In this document: positions 1 through 7,794 of the stretch, one piece after another
Numbering within the stretch: position 1 is the stretch's first letter
How the letters are laid out: every line of letters begins with the position of its first letter
Origin: Blautia sp. XA-2221
GTDB taxonomy: Bacteria > Bacillota > Clostridia > Lachnospirales > Lachnospiraceae
DNA: 64,000 bases
Direction of reading: 5' to 3'
NCBI RefSeq assembly: GCF_028767025.1
Contig: NZ_JAJQXX010000002.1
Span: forward strand, 62,001-126,000
Notes under the pieces: model-generated
Seen by the model: the letters and a program-made list of their open reading frames with translations, nothing else
What the model was told of the DNA's origin: nothing
Database searches by the model: none
Position numbers and translations under genes: made by a program

Positions 1-2
1 AG

Positions 3-188
3 GATTTTGGATTTTCCATGCCTCATCAGAGCTTTTCTGTGAATATGCTCCATGTGAAAAATGTAAAAGGACAGCATATTTATCTGGATAATGGAATGGA
101 AATCCCACTTTCCCAGAAGAAACAGAAAACATGGAAGCAGGAGCTGACCGCCTGGCTGTCGGCGCGGCTGGAATCAAGGGAAGGATGA
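3..188 (+). CDS. LytTR response regulator, C-terminal end (partial)
   Basis: The window opens inside this gene. The visible 61 residues run DFGFSMPHQSFSVNMLHVKN and on through an IYLDNGMEIPLSQKK stretch, which is the typical end of a LytTR DNA-binding domain (AgrA/BlpR type) that binds promoter repeats after phosphorylation of an upstream receiver domain. The stop TGA at 186-188 overlaps the ATG at 185 of the following sensor kinase reading frame, so the two form a translationally coupled two-component pair. The receiver domain lies outside the window. Confidence 0.8.
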   Translation, partial: DFGFSMPHQSFSVNMLHVKNVKGQHIYLDNGMEIPLSQKKQKTWKQELTAWLSARLESREG

Positions 189-274
189 TGGAAATGAATT
201 ATGTTTTATATTATTTTTTTCAGACCATCGAACTGCTCATCCATACAGGAAGCTTCATCTAGTTTCTGTATTCC

Positions 275-1453
275 ATGCCCAGAGAGATAGAGTCGAAATT
301 ATGGGTAAGATACTGTGCCTGGGGAATTTTTGTGGTACTTACCTTTTTGCTCCCCACATTATGGTGGAATGACATCATTACAATGTCCGTGCTTACGGCA
401 TATTACATTGTAATCTGCTGGAGTTTTTATCACAGAAGCAGAACCTGGGTTTTGTATTCTCTGATCTACGGAATGGCAAATTACGGAGCGCAGGTGATCG
501 GTATTTACTTTACTGTATATATCAGTAAAAAGTTCGACTTTGACCAGGATATGCTCTCTTATTATACGCTTGTGATGGCTAAAATGATCTGCCTGTTTTC
601 CGTGACTTATCTTATGCGCCGGATTGTTCAGAAACGTATGGTAAAAGATCATAGGGAGCTGCATATCAGAGGAATGGTCCTTGTTCCGCTGTTCAGTATG
701 ATCCTTGTATATCTATACTGTGTTTCTGGGGAGAGCTTTTTTCTGGAGCATGGATTCTGGGGAGTTATTCTCTGTATGATCCTTTTGCTGGCTATAAATA
801 TTTACTGTCTTTATGTGTGGTACGATCTGGCAGAAAACAGAGAACTGAAGCATAAGCTGGAACTGATGAAACAGCAGAATGAACTGACTCATCAGTATTA
901 TGAGGATATGGAAAATAATTATAATCATTCCAGAAGGATCATTCATGATATCAGGAATCATCTGAATATGCTGGAACAGTCGGCAAAGACGGATGTTACT
1001 GGTTATTTTGAGGACGTTCACGGAATGTTGAATTCTCTGGGTCTGAAATTTTATTCAGACAACAGAATGCTGAACATGATCCTGAATGATAAATTAAAAA
1101 AACTGGAACCGGGACAGGCAGAATGTAATATGGGCGGTGTCAGTCTGGATTTCCTGACCGATATGGATGTGACAACAATTTTTGCAAATCTTCTGGATAA
1201 TGCCATAGAGGCAGGCGAAAATAAAAAGAATTTCTGGATAAAAATAAGAGGAGAACAGATACAGGATTTTACAATAGTAAAAATATGGAACCCTTTTTCC
1301 GGGAGCTATGCCCCGGGACGTTCCATAAAACAGGGACATGAAGGAATTGGCCTGGAAAATGTGCGTCATACAGTAGAAAAGTATCACGGCGCACTGAATA
1401 TAGACACAAAGGACGGGATTTTTTCCGTGACAGCAGTATTTCCGGGAGAATAA
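275..1453 (+). CDS. GHKL-type sensor histidine kinase (AgrC/BlpH-like), N-terminus doubtful
   Basis: The product is a membrane sensor kinase partner of the LytTR regulator just upstream. About six hydrophobic segments fill residues 10-190, followed by a coiled stretch and the phosphoacceptor region HDIRNHLNML near residue 224. The ATPase has an N-box (ANLLDNAIEAGE) and a G-box (GIGLENVRHT), placing it in the AgrC-type GHKL family that senses peptides or membrane signals. The ATG at 275 has no recognisable ribosome binding site. The same frame extends upstream to ATG 185/188, overlapping the regulator stop, and encodes a hydrophobic N-terminal helix, but TAG at 260-262 interrupts it. Either the gene is a nonsense mutant with re-initiation at 275, or there is a base error. 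The kinase core is intact. Confidence 0.75.
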   Translation: MPREIESKLWVRYCAWGIFVVLTFLLPTLWWNDIITMSVLTAYYIVICWSFYHRSRTWVLYSLIYGMANYGAQVIGIYFTVYISKKFDFDQDMLSYYTLVMAKMICLFSVTYLMRRIVQKRMVKDHRELHIRGMVLVPLFSMILVYLYCVSGESFFLEHGFWGVILCMILLLAINIYCLYVWYDLAENRELKHKLELMKQQNELTHQYYEDMENNYNHSRRIIHDIRNHLNMLEQSAKTDVTGYFEDVHGMLNSLGLKFYSDNRMLNMILNDKLKKLEPGQAECNMGGVSLDFLTDMDVTTIFANLLDNAIEAGENKKNFWIKIRGEQIQDFTIVKIWNPFSGSYAPGRSIKQGHEGIGLENVRHTVEKYHGALNIDTKDGIFSVTAVFPGE

Positions 1454-1464
1454 GGAGGAGAATT

Positions 1465-2496
1465 ATGAAATTTACGCAGACCGAGAAAAAACAGCTTATG
1501 ATCTATGTGATCATAGCATATGGGATCACCTATGCGCTGGGACTTTTGATGTGGTATGGATACGGAAAAGGAATTGATCTCAGCGCCTTTCCTAATGCGC
1601 AGATGCTGTATCCGGCAGCCGGTGTAATGATGGCATATTTAATTACCAGAAAGGATGACAAAAAGCTCCCAAAAGCTTTTTACATATTCTTTGTGGTGCT
1701 GACAGCAGTGATGATTTTCTGTGCGGCAGCTTCTGTTCTTTTTCCTGTAAATATAGACATTATGGGAGCTCCGTTTTCACAGTGGATGCTGCTTCTGCAG
1801 TATGCCATGATGGGCGGCAGCATTGTTTTCTGGATCCTTCTTCTGGCATCCGGTAAAGAGAAGCGCAGAGCTTACGGACTGAACAGCAATCAGTGGAATA
1901 CATCTGTTCTTATGATCCTGCTGTTTATTGGATTGTACCTTCTCAGATTTGTGATTGCCAGTGCGCTGGGCGGCCAGCTTTCTGAATTTGGAAAAATAAT
2001 GGTAAATCCTAATACCTGGATTATGTTTTTTACGGTTCTGATAAACTTTTTTACGGTAGTCGTGGCATTTTTCGGGGAGGAATACGGATGGAGATATTAT
2101 CTTCAGCCTCTTTTTCAGAAGCGTTTCGGACTGAAAGGTGGCGTGATCCTTCTGGGTTGTGTATGGGCTGTATGGCATCTGCCAATTGACTTTTTCTACT
2201 ATACCACGCCGGATATGGGACTGGCGGCTCTGGTAAGTCAGTTTATTACCTGTATCACCCTGGGCCTTTTTATGGCATATGCATACATGAAAACACAGAA
2301 TATCTGGGTTCCGGTGATCATTCATTTCCTGAATAACAATATGGCCGTGGTTTTTTCCGGAACATATTCTGCGGATGTACTTCAAAACCAGCAGATCCAC
2401 TGGGGAGAGATACCGGTTGCCCTTGTGCTGAATTTACTAATCTTCGGATGGGTGATCTTTTTGAAGCCGTTTAAGGAAAATAATAATTTACAGTAA
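1465..2496 (+). CDS. CPBP family intramembrane metalloprotease
   Basis: A 343-residue polytopic membrane protein with the three CPBP (Abi, type II CAAX-protease-like) motifs: GEEYGWRYYL near residue 205 (catalytic Glu pair and Arg), AVWHLP near 235 and IIHFLNNN near 280. Members cleave or bind prenyl-like or peptide substrates within the membrane. In Firmicutes they often accompany two-component and bacteriocin loci as self-immunity or peptide-maturation factors. It begins 11 bp after the kinase behind a strong AAGGAGG site, so it is cotranscribed with the two-component pair. A role in processing or resisting a signal peptide is inference from the neighbours; no peptide gene is visible here. 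Confidence 0.88.
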   Translation: MKFTQTEKKQLMIYVIIAYGITYALGLLMWYGYGKGIDLSAFPNAQMLYPAAGVMMAYLITRKDDKKLPKAFYIFFVVLTAVMIFCAAASVLFPVNIDIMGAPFSQWMLLLQYAMMGGSIVFWILLLASGKEKRRAYGLNSNQWNTSVLMILLFIGLYLLRFVIASALGGQLSEFGKIMVNPNTWIMFFTVLINFFTVVVAFFGEEYGWRYYLQPLFQKRFGLKGGVILLGCVWAVWHLPIDFFYYTTPDMGLAALVSQFITCITLGLFMAYAYMKTQNIWVPVIIHFLNNNMAVVFSGTYSADVLQNQQIHWGEIPVALVLNLLIFGWVIFLKPFKENNNLQ

Positions 2497-2511
2497 TAGA
2501 TGAGGGTATAA

Positions 2512-2616
2512 GGCTTTGATTTTGATGAATTTTCAGAGAGTTATGTGATATTTATTGCTCGAGATGATATGCTGGGATATAAACTTCATGCCTATTATGT
2601 TGAGAGAAAAAGTTAA
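2512..2616 (+). pseudogene. Remnant of Rpn/PD-(D/E)XK nuclease-type transposase
   Basis: A 34-codon open stretch reads FDEFSESYVIFIARDDMLG followed by an HAYYVERK-like end. This resembles the conserved ESYVIFITENDVLG...YHIER strip of Rpn-family (recombination-promoting nuclease) proteins. There is no start codon in frame and a TAA just upstream, so only a relic remains. It sits between the CPBP gene and the repeat-flanked cassette. The match is from memory of the family, so confidence is moderate. Confidence 0.45.
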
Positions 2617-2673
2617 AGAGTGCTTGGATGAAATATATGTAATTTAAAATATATAGATAGTATATATGAAAAT

Positions 2674-2720
2674 AAAAATACAGGAGAGTCAGACGATGAT
2701 GTAGGCATTCCTGTATTTTT
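2674..2720. terminator. Stem-loop, probable bidirectional terminator
   Basis: Arms AAAAATACAGGA (about 2675-2686) and TCCTGTATTTTT (2709-2720) pair across a 22-nt loop. The A- and T-rich ends give a U tract on either strand. It could close the CPBP transcript from the left and the DUF3791-DUF3990 transcript from the right. Confidence 0.6.
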
Positions 2721-2854
2721 GTTTCATGCCTGTTTTGTCTCCTGCCCGGCAAAACCCTGTTGTGTGTTTGGAGAATATGAAGTAGATAGAAGAAATGAGA
2801 AGGATATATAGCGGGCAAAATGCCATCACTGGAAGTGATTTGGAATGCATTTTT
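2714..2854 (+). repeat. Direct repeat copy A flanking the DUF3990 cassette
   Basis: About 140 bp that recur at 4294-4434 with roughly ten differences. Both copies contain the blocks GTTTCATGCCTGTTTTGTC, AAAACCCTGTTGTGTGTTTG and GAAATGAGAAGGATATATAG. Copy A supplies the last few codons and the stop of the small gene ending at 2826. The two copies bracket the whole accessory cassette, which suggests insertion or a tandem duplication of about 1.58 kb. Confidence 0.85.
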
Positions 2855-3077
2855 TCTTTAATTCCTCCATATACAGTTCAGCTATATATGCCGGTCCATT
2901 GCACCACAGCTTTGTTTTTTCATCATATAGTGCTTTTCCTGTTTTGGAACATAAAAAATCTGTCAATACCTCTTTTCTGTCCCGGCATGTCTCTTCTGCG
3001 ACTTCTTCTGTCACCATAGTGATAAGAAGGTCAATTGTATAATTTATTTTTTCCTTTGGAATTGTTACTTCAGCCAT
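2826..3077 (-). CDS. Small third gene of the DUF3791/DUF3990 cassette
   Basis: An 83-residue acidic-to-neutral protein, largely helical, with the strip FLCSKTGKALYDEKTKLWCN followed by GPAYIAELY. Proteins of this type commonly follow DUF3990 genes in gut Clostridia; the biochemical role is unknown. Its start overlaps the 3' end of the DUF3990 gene by 13 bp, so translation is probably coupled. Its final residues and stop lie in the 140-bp direct repeat. It could be the antitoxin or a structural partner of the ADP-ribosyltransferase-like protein, but that is inference from gene order only. Confidence 0.7.
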   Translation of the reverse strand: MAEVTIPKEKINYTIDLLITMVTEEVAEETCRDRKEVLTDFLCSKTGKALYDEKTKLWCNGPAYIAELYMEELKKKCIPNHFQ

Positions 3078-3631
3078 ATCTTTTCACCTTTCACAAATTT
3101 CAGACACTTAATAGCGGATTCTGTTTTGAAGCAATATTGATCTTTTAGTTTATTTGGCATCAACTGTCTGATGCAGAAATCGTCTGCTTCCTTATCACCT
3201 GCAGTCCCAAAAACTCCGGCAAGATAAGCGGTAAGAGTAGCGTTTGTTGCATCATCCGCAATTTTTCCTGCAATGATATCATATTTTCCCATTTCACGTT
3301 CAACATCAATAAACATTTTTTTCTTTCGGTGAGCGGCAATGCAATGTAACCAGTCCACATCTGCATTTTCAAAAATATGCGTTTCAAGTTTCCCGGAAAG
3401 TTTTAATTCAAAAGTTGAAATATATCCATAATTCTGACCTTCTTCAATTTTTCTGGTTGCGATTGCTTTTGCTATTGAAGTTCTCAGAAAACTTTCTGCC
3501 TGCTCCTTTGAGGTAGTTAAATAGAATCCCTGACCAAAATCTTTTCTCTTTGCACATTTAGCAAGATCTGGTTCTTTTACTTCACAATAACTTCCATGGT
3601 AGAGAACAAATCCATCTTTTAAGTCAAGCAC
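3065..3631 (-). CDS. DUF3990 protein, ADP-ribosyltransferase-like
   Basis: A 188-residue protein of the DUF3990 family. The N-terminus has FVLYHGSYCEV (residues 8-18) and KDFGQGFYLTTSKEQAESF (about 30-48). This is the Y/H-G-S plus FG.GFYLT pattern seen in ADP-ribosyltransferase-fold proteins, where the two motifs line the NAD pocket. No signal peptide or membrane segment is visible, so it acts in the cytosol. It overlaps the upstream DUF3791 gene by 8 bp and the downstream small gene by 13 bp. The order DUF3791-DUF3990-small protein recurs in Clostridia and Bacteroidetes. A toxin or phage-defence role with a neighbour acting as antitoxin is a reasonable inference but is not shown by sequence. 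Confidence 0.8.
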   Translation of the reverse strand: MLDLKDGFVLYHGSYCEVKEPDLAKCAKRKDFGQGFYLTTSKEQAESFLRTSIAKAIATRKIEEGQNYGYISTFELKLSGKLETHIFENADVDWLHCIAAHRKKKMFIDVEREMGKYDIIAGKIADDATNATLTAYLAGVFGTAGDKEADDFCIRQLMPNKLKDQYCFKTESAIKCLKFVKGEKIWLK

Positions 3632-3848
3632 TAATCTCTATCCCCTTTCCCTCCAGAAACTCCGTAATATCTTCAAGCACAGCTTCATCACCTTCGCAAT
3701 GAAAAATCCCATAACATTTTTCTATATATTCAAGAACACCAGCTTCTTTAAACAGGTGGATAATCTGCTCAACAGGTAAATGCCACTCTTCTGAAGCAAG
3801 CCGGATTAATCTTGTCTGCATAAAAGTAATCTCTGTTTTCTCACTCAT
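3624..3848 (-). CDS. DUF3791 protein
   Basis: A 74-residue protein, MSEKTEITFMQTRLIRLASE onward, with the DUF3791 pattern: a helical N-terminus, a central hydrophobic-acidic strip (LFKEAGVLEYIEKCY) and an ITEFLEGKGI tail. The start is placed at 3848 rather than further upstream because AGGAGG lies 6 nt before this ATG and the upstream extension is unlike the family. It is the first gene of a three-gene overlapping unit with the ADP-ribosyltransferase-like DUF3990 gene. Its size and position would suit an antitoxin, which is inference. Confidence 0.8.
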   Translation of the reverse strand: MSEKTEITFMQTRLIRLASEEWHLPVEQIIHLFKEAGVLEYIEKCYGIFHCEGDEAVLEDITEFLEGKGIEISA

Positions 3849-4013
3849 TATGAATCCTCCTATTCGTTTTTTTAAGATACCAAATACTGTTATCAGAAGT
3901 TCCACCCAGAAGATCTGGCTGTCGCCTTTTTCGTATCCACGTTTTTTTCAGTTTTTTTCAAATGTTGGCGTCGCTGCTCTTTGCTGTGTATCTGTCATTG
4001 CAGCAACCTCCGG

Positions 4014-4218
4014 TTATTCATTATCTGTAAATTCCATCATCTCATCAACGGTGCAGTCCAGCTTCTTGCAGATTTTCTCAATGGTCTCCATTGATACATA
4101 CTGTTTTTCCCATCCGGGCAAGAATGTTTCCACTGATCCCAATGAGGTACTGCATCTCTATTCGCTTCATATTTTTATCTATGAGTATTTTCCATAATCT
4201 GTTATAACTTACGTCCAT
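4014..4218 (-). pseudogene. Xre-family HTH regulator, frameshifted
   Basis: Read from ATG 4218 the product starts MDVSYNRLWKILIDKNMKR and continues through a short HTH (LIGISGNILARMGK). It then runs out of frame after a run of five A. Removing one A restores YVSMETIEKICKKLDCTVDE and a proper end at TAA 4014-4016, giving the usual 67-residue Cro/CI-like protein with the KICKALDC...DDIM tail common in Clostridia. The total length of 205 bp is one more than a multiple of three. It lies just upstream of, and on the same strand as, the DUF3791 operon, where it would be the local repressor. A homopolymer sequencing error is an alternative. Confidence 0.72.
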
Positions 4219-4250
4219 AAGTTTCCTCTATATTTTTTCGGATTATTTTG

Positions 4251-4279
4251 ATTATATCACGATTTCGTTAGGTTTAATA
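4251..4279 (-). promoter_or_regulatory. Promoter of the xre-DUF3791-DUF3990 unit
   Basis: On the minus strand a perfect TATAAT (4256-4251) lies 17 bp from a weak TATTAA (4279-4274), about 33 bp before the Xre ATG. No other gene reads leftwards from here. Confidence 0.45.
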
Positions 4280-4293
4280 CTTGAAAATTTTGA

Positions 4294-4434
4294 TATTTTT
4301 TGTTTCATGCCTGTTTTGTCCCCTGTCCTGCAAAACCCTGTTGTGTGTTTGGAGAATATGAAGTAGAATAGAAGAAATGAGAAGGATATATAGAGGGCAA
4401 AATGCCATCACCGGAAGTGATTTAAAATGCATTT
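4294..4434 (+). repeat. Direct repeat copy B flanking the DUF3990 cassette
   Basis: Second copy of the repeat at 2714-2854, lying between the cassette promoter and the SEC-C gene at 4506. It is the less disturbed copy, because its terminal stem-loop is complete here. Apart from the promoter at 4251-4279, this repeat and the stem-loop, the stretch 4219-4505 shows no gene. Confidence 0.85.
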
Positions 4435-4439
4435 TGCCC
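4395..4439. other. Strong nested stem-loop at the repeat edge
   Basis: GGGCAAAATGC (4395-4405) pairs perfectly with GCATTTTGCCC (4429-4439). A second small stem, ATCAC with GTGAT, sits in the loop. There is no U tract, so it is not a standard terminator. In copy A the outer stem is broken at the right-hand arm, exactly where the cassette begins. Confidence 0.6.
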
Positions 4440-4505
4440 AAGTTGCTGTAAATGGGGTGAACAGTAACAAAAGATAATTAGAAAGACAGGTACAGGAGAG
4501 AAAAC

Positions 4506-6263
4506 ATGGAATTTTATCAGCTTAAAATCATAAGAAAAGGAACGAAGCCGCCGGTATGGAGAAGATGTTTTGTTCCTTCCAATATTACTTTTGCACAGAT
4601 GGCAGTGGTTCTGGAAGAAATCCTTGAGTATTCATTTACAGACAGATATGAATTTGAATTTTATCAGGAAAAGGTTCAGGTGAGAGAATACAGAGAAAAT
4701 GAACCTCAGGTGACTTCTGGTCAGTATGATTTTGCAAATGCTTCCGATACATTTGTAAATGACCTGCTGGATAAGATGACATGGTTTACCTTCCGGGTAA
4801 AGGCAGACGAGCAGAAGCTTCCGGAGTACAGGGCAGAGGTGGAAAAAAAGATTCCTGCAGTCAATGAGGATGGCGAGGCGCTTTGCCCCGTAATTGTAAA
4901 AGAGAAAACAGGCGCAGAGGAAGCTTTCTGGTCAGATACAGAAAAGAAAAATAAGCGTCTGGCAGAACTGTTTATACCGGAAGCAGGAGAGCCGGATCAC
5001 AGAAGCAGTAAAGAAATCCAGGAGGATTTCTGTCAGGGCAAAGCCGCTCTTATTTTCAGTGAAAATGCAGTAAGCAAAACAGAAAATAATAAAAAATGTG
5101 TCAATTCTCTTATAAAGGACATGGCAGAAACAGTAACAAAAGCAGTTATGAAGGAGATGAAAAAAACAGCCGGAAGCAGAAAGCCAAAGGTTGCAGAATA
5201 TCTGCAGGCATATGAACAGGAGGATCTGGTTTTTCTGGCGGAAGATTTGGGACTTTCCGGGGCTGAAGAGCAGGATAAACAGGAACTGGCAGGACGGATT
5301 GCCGGAGAACTTTTAAAGCCTGAGGTTATGGAAAAGGAGTTTTTGAGACTGAATGAATGGGAATTCCAGGCTTTTGAAAAGGCAATGAAAAAAGGTCTTT
5401 TTTATGTGGAAGAAAATGAATGGGCAGATCTGGAATGGGCCAGTGATCTTGGATATCTGGCAGTTTATGATGACGGATATGCAGAGGTTCCGGCAGAGGT
5501 TTCAGATGTTTTTGGAAAGATTTTTACACCGGAGTTCCGTGCGCTTCAGGAAAAAAGAAGCTGGCTGAGTGCATGTCTGGTAATGGTTGAATACCTTTAC
5601 GGCACAGCTCCTGCAAGGGTGGTATACAGAATGTACCGCAGAAGAAGAGAGTGCAGAGTAAGCTTTGAAGAATTTATGGAATTATTCCAGTCTGTTCCGG
5701 AAGAGGAAAATTTATGTGTTCTTGACGGTGACAGGATCAGTCTTCAGGCCTTGCTGGAAGAGGAAGAAATCTATCGTATGCTTCTGGAATATCAGGGAGA
5801 CAGAGAATTTTATATTCCTTCAGAGGAGGAAATTGTTGACTGCACATACAATGGCTATCCTTCTCAGCTGCCGGTTTATAGAAAGATCAGACAGTTACTG
5901 GAACAGGAACTGGGAATGTCTGAAGAATTGGCAGAAGCCTATCTCTGCGAAATTTACAGAGTATATTATACAGGCGGGCTTATGTCAGAGGCAATGGAGC
6001 AGCTGAACAAAAACGGAGTTATTTTTGAAACGAAAGATCAGGCAAGGGAAATGGCAGAGCTTCTGATGGAAGCTTACAGTAAAACCAGAAAAGTACAGCT
6101 GTGCGGTCATGCGCCTGAGGAAGAAGAAAGTGGCCCAAGGTTCCCGGGAGTGTTCCAGAACGATATGTCAGGGAGAGAAGAAAAGAGCAAGAAGATTTAT
6201 CCGAATGATCCATGTCCCTGCGGAAGCGGAAAGAAGTATAAAAAATGCTGTGGAAGAAACTGA
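4506..6263 (+). CDS. pRiA4b ORF-3-like / SEC-C motif protein
   Basis: A 585-residue cytosolic protein. Residues 1-80 match the plasmid pRiA4b ORF-3-like (MM3350) fold, with YQLKIIRKGTKPPVWRRC and the following helix. The middle is long, charged and helical with no recognised domain. The C-terminus is a SEC-C zinc motif, NDPCPCGSGKKYKKCCG (CxC...CC, residues about 567-583), as found at the end of SecA and many stand-alone proteins. The start is the ATG behind an ACAGGAGAG site. It precedes the acylphosphatase and EFR1 genes on the same strand with short gaps, so a common transcript is possible. Function unknown; the zinc tail suggests protein or nucleic-acid contact. Confidence 0.8.
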   Translation: MEFYQLKIIRKGTKPPVWRRCFVPSNITFAQMAVVLEEILEYSFTDRYEFEFYQEKVQVREYRENEPQVTSGQYDFANASDTFVNDLLDKMTWFTFRVKADEQKLPEYRAEVEKKIPAVNEDGEALCPVIVKEKTGAEEAFWSDTEKKNKRLAELFIPEAGEPDHRSSKEIQEDFCQGKAALIFSENAVSKTENNKKCVNSLIKDMAETVTKAVMKEMKKTAGSRKPKVAEYLQAYEQEDLVFLAEDLGLSGAEEQDKQELAGRIAGELLKPEVMEKEFLRLNEWEFQAFEKAMKKGLFYVEENEWADLEWASDLGYLAVYDDGYAEVPAEVSDVFGKIFTPEFRALQEKRSWLSACLVMVEYLYGTAPARVVYRMYRRRRECRVSFEEFMELFQSVPEEENLCVLDGDRISLQALLEEEEIYRMLLEYQGDREFYIPSEEEIVDCTYNGYPSQLPVYRKIRQLLEQELGMSEELAEAYLCEIYRVYYTGGLMSEAMEQLNKNGVIFETKDQAREMAELLMEAYSKTRKVQLCGHAPEEEESGPRFPGVFQNDMSGREEKSKKIYPNDPCPCGSGKKYKKCCGRN

Positions 6264-6322
6264 CAGAGTGCTGATGGCATGGTTTTCAGGAAATAAGTGC
6301 TGACGGATATGGAGAAAATGCT

Positions 6323-6601
6323 ATGGGGATAAAAATACGCCGGGGATTTTCGTTTTGGGGAAGAGTCCAGGGAGTGGGATTTCGATATAAAATGTATTAT
6401 CTGGCACAGAAATATAATGTAACAGGCTGGGTACAGAATGAATGTAACGGGTCTGTAACGGCTCAGGTTCAGGGAGAAGAGGCTTCAATTGATATGATCC
6501 TTCAGGCTCTGTTTCATGACCGCTACATCAGTATAGAACAAATGGATGTAAAAGAGCTTTCTCTGGTAGAAGATGAAAGAAAGTTTTCCATGAGGAACTG
6601 A
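6323..6601 (+). CDS. acyP: Acylphosphatase
   Basis: A 92-residue protein of the acylphosphatase family, close to the usual 90-100 residues. It hydrolyses carboxyl-phosphate bonds such as acetyl phosphate or 1,3-bisphosphoglycerate in the cytosol. The catalytic loop GRVQGVGFRYK (about 13-23) holds the phosphate-binding Arg, and the GWVQNECNGSV strand (about 35-45) holds the second essential residue, Asn. The start at 6323 follows a weak GGAGAAAA site. It lies between the SEC-C gene and the EFR1 gene. Confidence 0.9.
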   Translation: MGIKIRRGFSFWGRVQGVGFRYKMYYLAQKYNVTGWVQNECNGSVTAQVQGEEASIDMILQALFHDRYISIEQMDVKELSLVEDERKFSMRN

Positions 6602-6625
6602 ACGGACAGAAAGGAGCGCGTCCAG

Positions 6626-7378
6626 ATGATTTTTTATTTTTCAGGAACAGGAAACAGTAGATTTGTAGCAAAACGGATCCAGGAAAAGACAGGAGATGAG
6701 ATGTATTCTCTGAATGATGCCATAAAGCAGAAAAAGTTCTTTTCCGGGAAAACACCGGAAACAGCGGTTTTTGTAGTGCCTACTTATGCATGGAGAATCC
6801 CGGAAATTGTAGAAACCTGGATCAGAAAGTCAAAATTTGACACAGGAATGAAAGCATATTTTGTTATGACCTGTGGCGATGGAATTGGAAACGCTGCAAA
6901 ATATGTCAGGAAGCTTTGTGAGGATAAGGTTTTTACCTACATGGGCTGCGCCGGTATTCTGATGCCGGAGAATTATCTTGCCATGTTTCAGGTTCCGGCA
7001 GAGGAAGAGGCAAAAAATATCATTGCAGGTTCAGAGCTGAAGATCCGCCGGGTAGAAGAACAGATTTTTGCAGGAGAATCTCTTACAGAAGAACCGGTAG
7101 GCATGCTCGGAAGTGTGTGCAGCGGTCCGGTAAATCTGCTTTTTTATCCACTGTTTGTGCATGCAAAGAAATTTAATGTGGATAACGGTTGTACCGGCTG
7201 CGGAAAATGTGTAAAAGTCTGTCCGTTAAATAATATACGGCTTGTGAATGAAATGCCTCAGTGGGGGGATAAATGTACTCACTGCATGGCCTGCATTACC
7301 CAGTGTCCGTCAAAAGCCATTGAATATGGCAAAAAATCACTTGGAAAGCCACGGTATCACTGTCCTTATGAGAAATAA
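6626..7378 (+). CDS. EFR1-type ferredoxin/flavodoxin fusion protein
   Basis: A 250-residue cytosolic electron carrier. Residues 1-150 form a flavodoxin-like FMN domain with the phosphate loop FSGTGNSRFVA near the start and a CGDGIGNAA loop near residue 90. The C-terminus carries two 4Fe-4S clusters: CTGCGKCVKVCP (about 190-201) and CTHCMACITQCP (about 217-228). This is the EFR1 family found across strict anaerobes. The redox partner is unknown. It starts 24 bp after acyP behind AAAGGAG and is probably cotranscribed with it. Confidence 0.9.
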   Translation: MIFYFSGTGNSRFVAKRIQEKTGDEMYSLNDAIKQKKFFSGKTPETAVFVVPTYAWRIPEIVETWIRKSKFDTGMKAYFVMTCGDGIGNAAKYVRKLCEDKVFTYMGCAGILMPENYLAMFQVPAEEEAKNIIAGSELKIRRVEEQIFAGESLTEEPVGMLGSVCSGPVNLLFYPLFVHAKKFNVDNGCTGCGKCVKVCPLNNIRLVNEMPQWGDKCTHCMACITQCPSKAIEYGKKSLGKPRYHCPYEK

Positions 7379-7407
7379 AACACCAAATTATACAGAGAGG
7401 AAAAAAT

Positions 7408-7665
7408 ATGGAAGAATTATATAAAGCAATTGAAGAAAAAATTAAAAGCTGCGGATATCCCAGAGCTATTTCCGGGGAAGCAGTTTATGAAGATATCTGC
7501 GATCAGATTGAGGGTAAGGAAAACGGATCCTATGTTTTGTTGTCAAAATTTGAAGATGATGCGATTTTTGAGTATCACATCACTGTGATGGATCAGGATT
7601 TTAATCTTGGCGTTCTTACTATGCGTCTGCCGGAAGGTGTTTTTGAAGTAAATTTTGATGAGTAA
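7408..7665 (+). CDS. Small conserved acidic protein, function unknown
   Basis: An 85-residue, strongly acidic protein (MEELYKAIEEKIKSCGYPRA...), with an N-terminal helix followed by predicted beta strands ending in EGVFEVNFDE. No signal peptide, cysteine cluster or membrane segment. It is preceded by GAGAGG and follows the EFR1 gene by 29 bp, so it is probably the last gene of that transcript; a hairpin follows at 7732. I do not recognise a named family. Confidence 0.7.
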   Translation: MEELYKAIEEKIKSCGYPRAISGEAVYEDICDQIEGKENGSYVLLSKFEDDAIFEYHITVMDQDFNLGVLTMRLPEGVFEVNFDE

Positions 7666-7731
7666 GAAACTGGTGAAATAGAAAAACATCAGATACAGCT
7701 TATGAAATAAAAACGGTATACAGACTGAAAA

Positions 7732-7770
7732 TGAGGCGCCCTTGGAATATGCTTTTCCGGGGGCGCCTCA
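7732..7770. terminator. Hairpin between convergent genes
   Basis: TGAGGCGCCC (7732-7741) pairs perfectly with GGGCGCCTCA (7761-7770). A T-rich stretch follows after a short gap on the plus strand, and a weaker ATTTT on the minus strand. It separates the gene ending at 7665 from the convergent MFS gene ending at 7795. Confidence 0.7.
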
Positions 7771-7794
7771 GGCGTATGCAGGTTTTTTATATAA

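Noticed and set aside
2500-4500. Repeats here as a CRISPR array or IS ends
   Set aside because: Only two copies of a 140-bp direct repeat, no spacers, no transposase, and no terminal inverted repeats.
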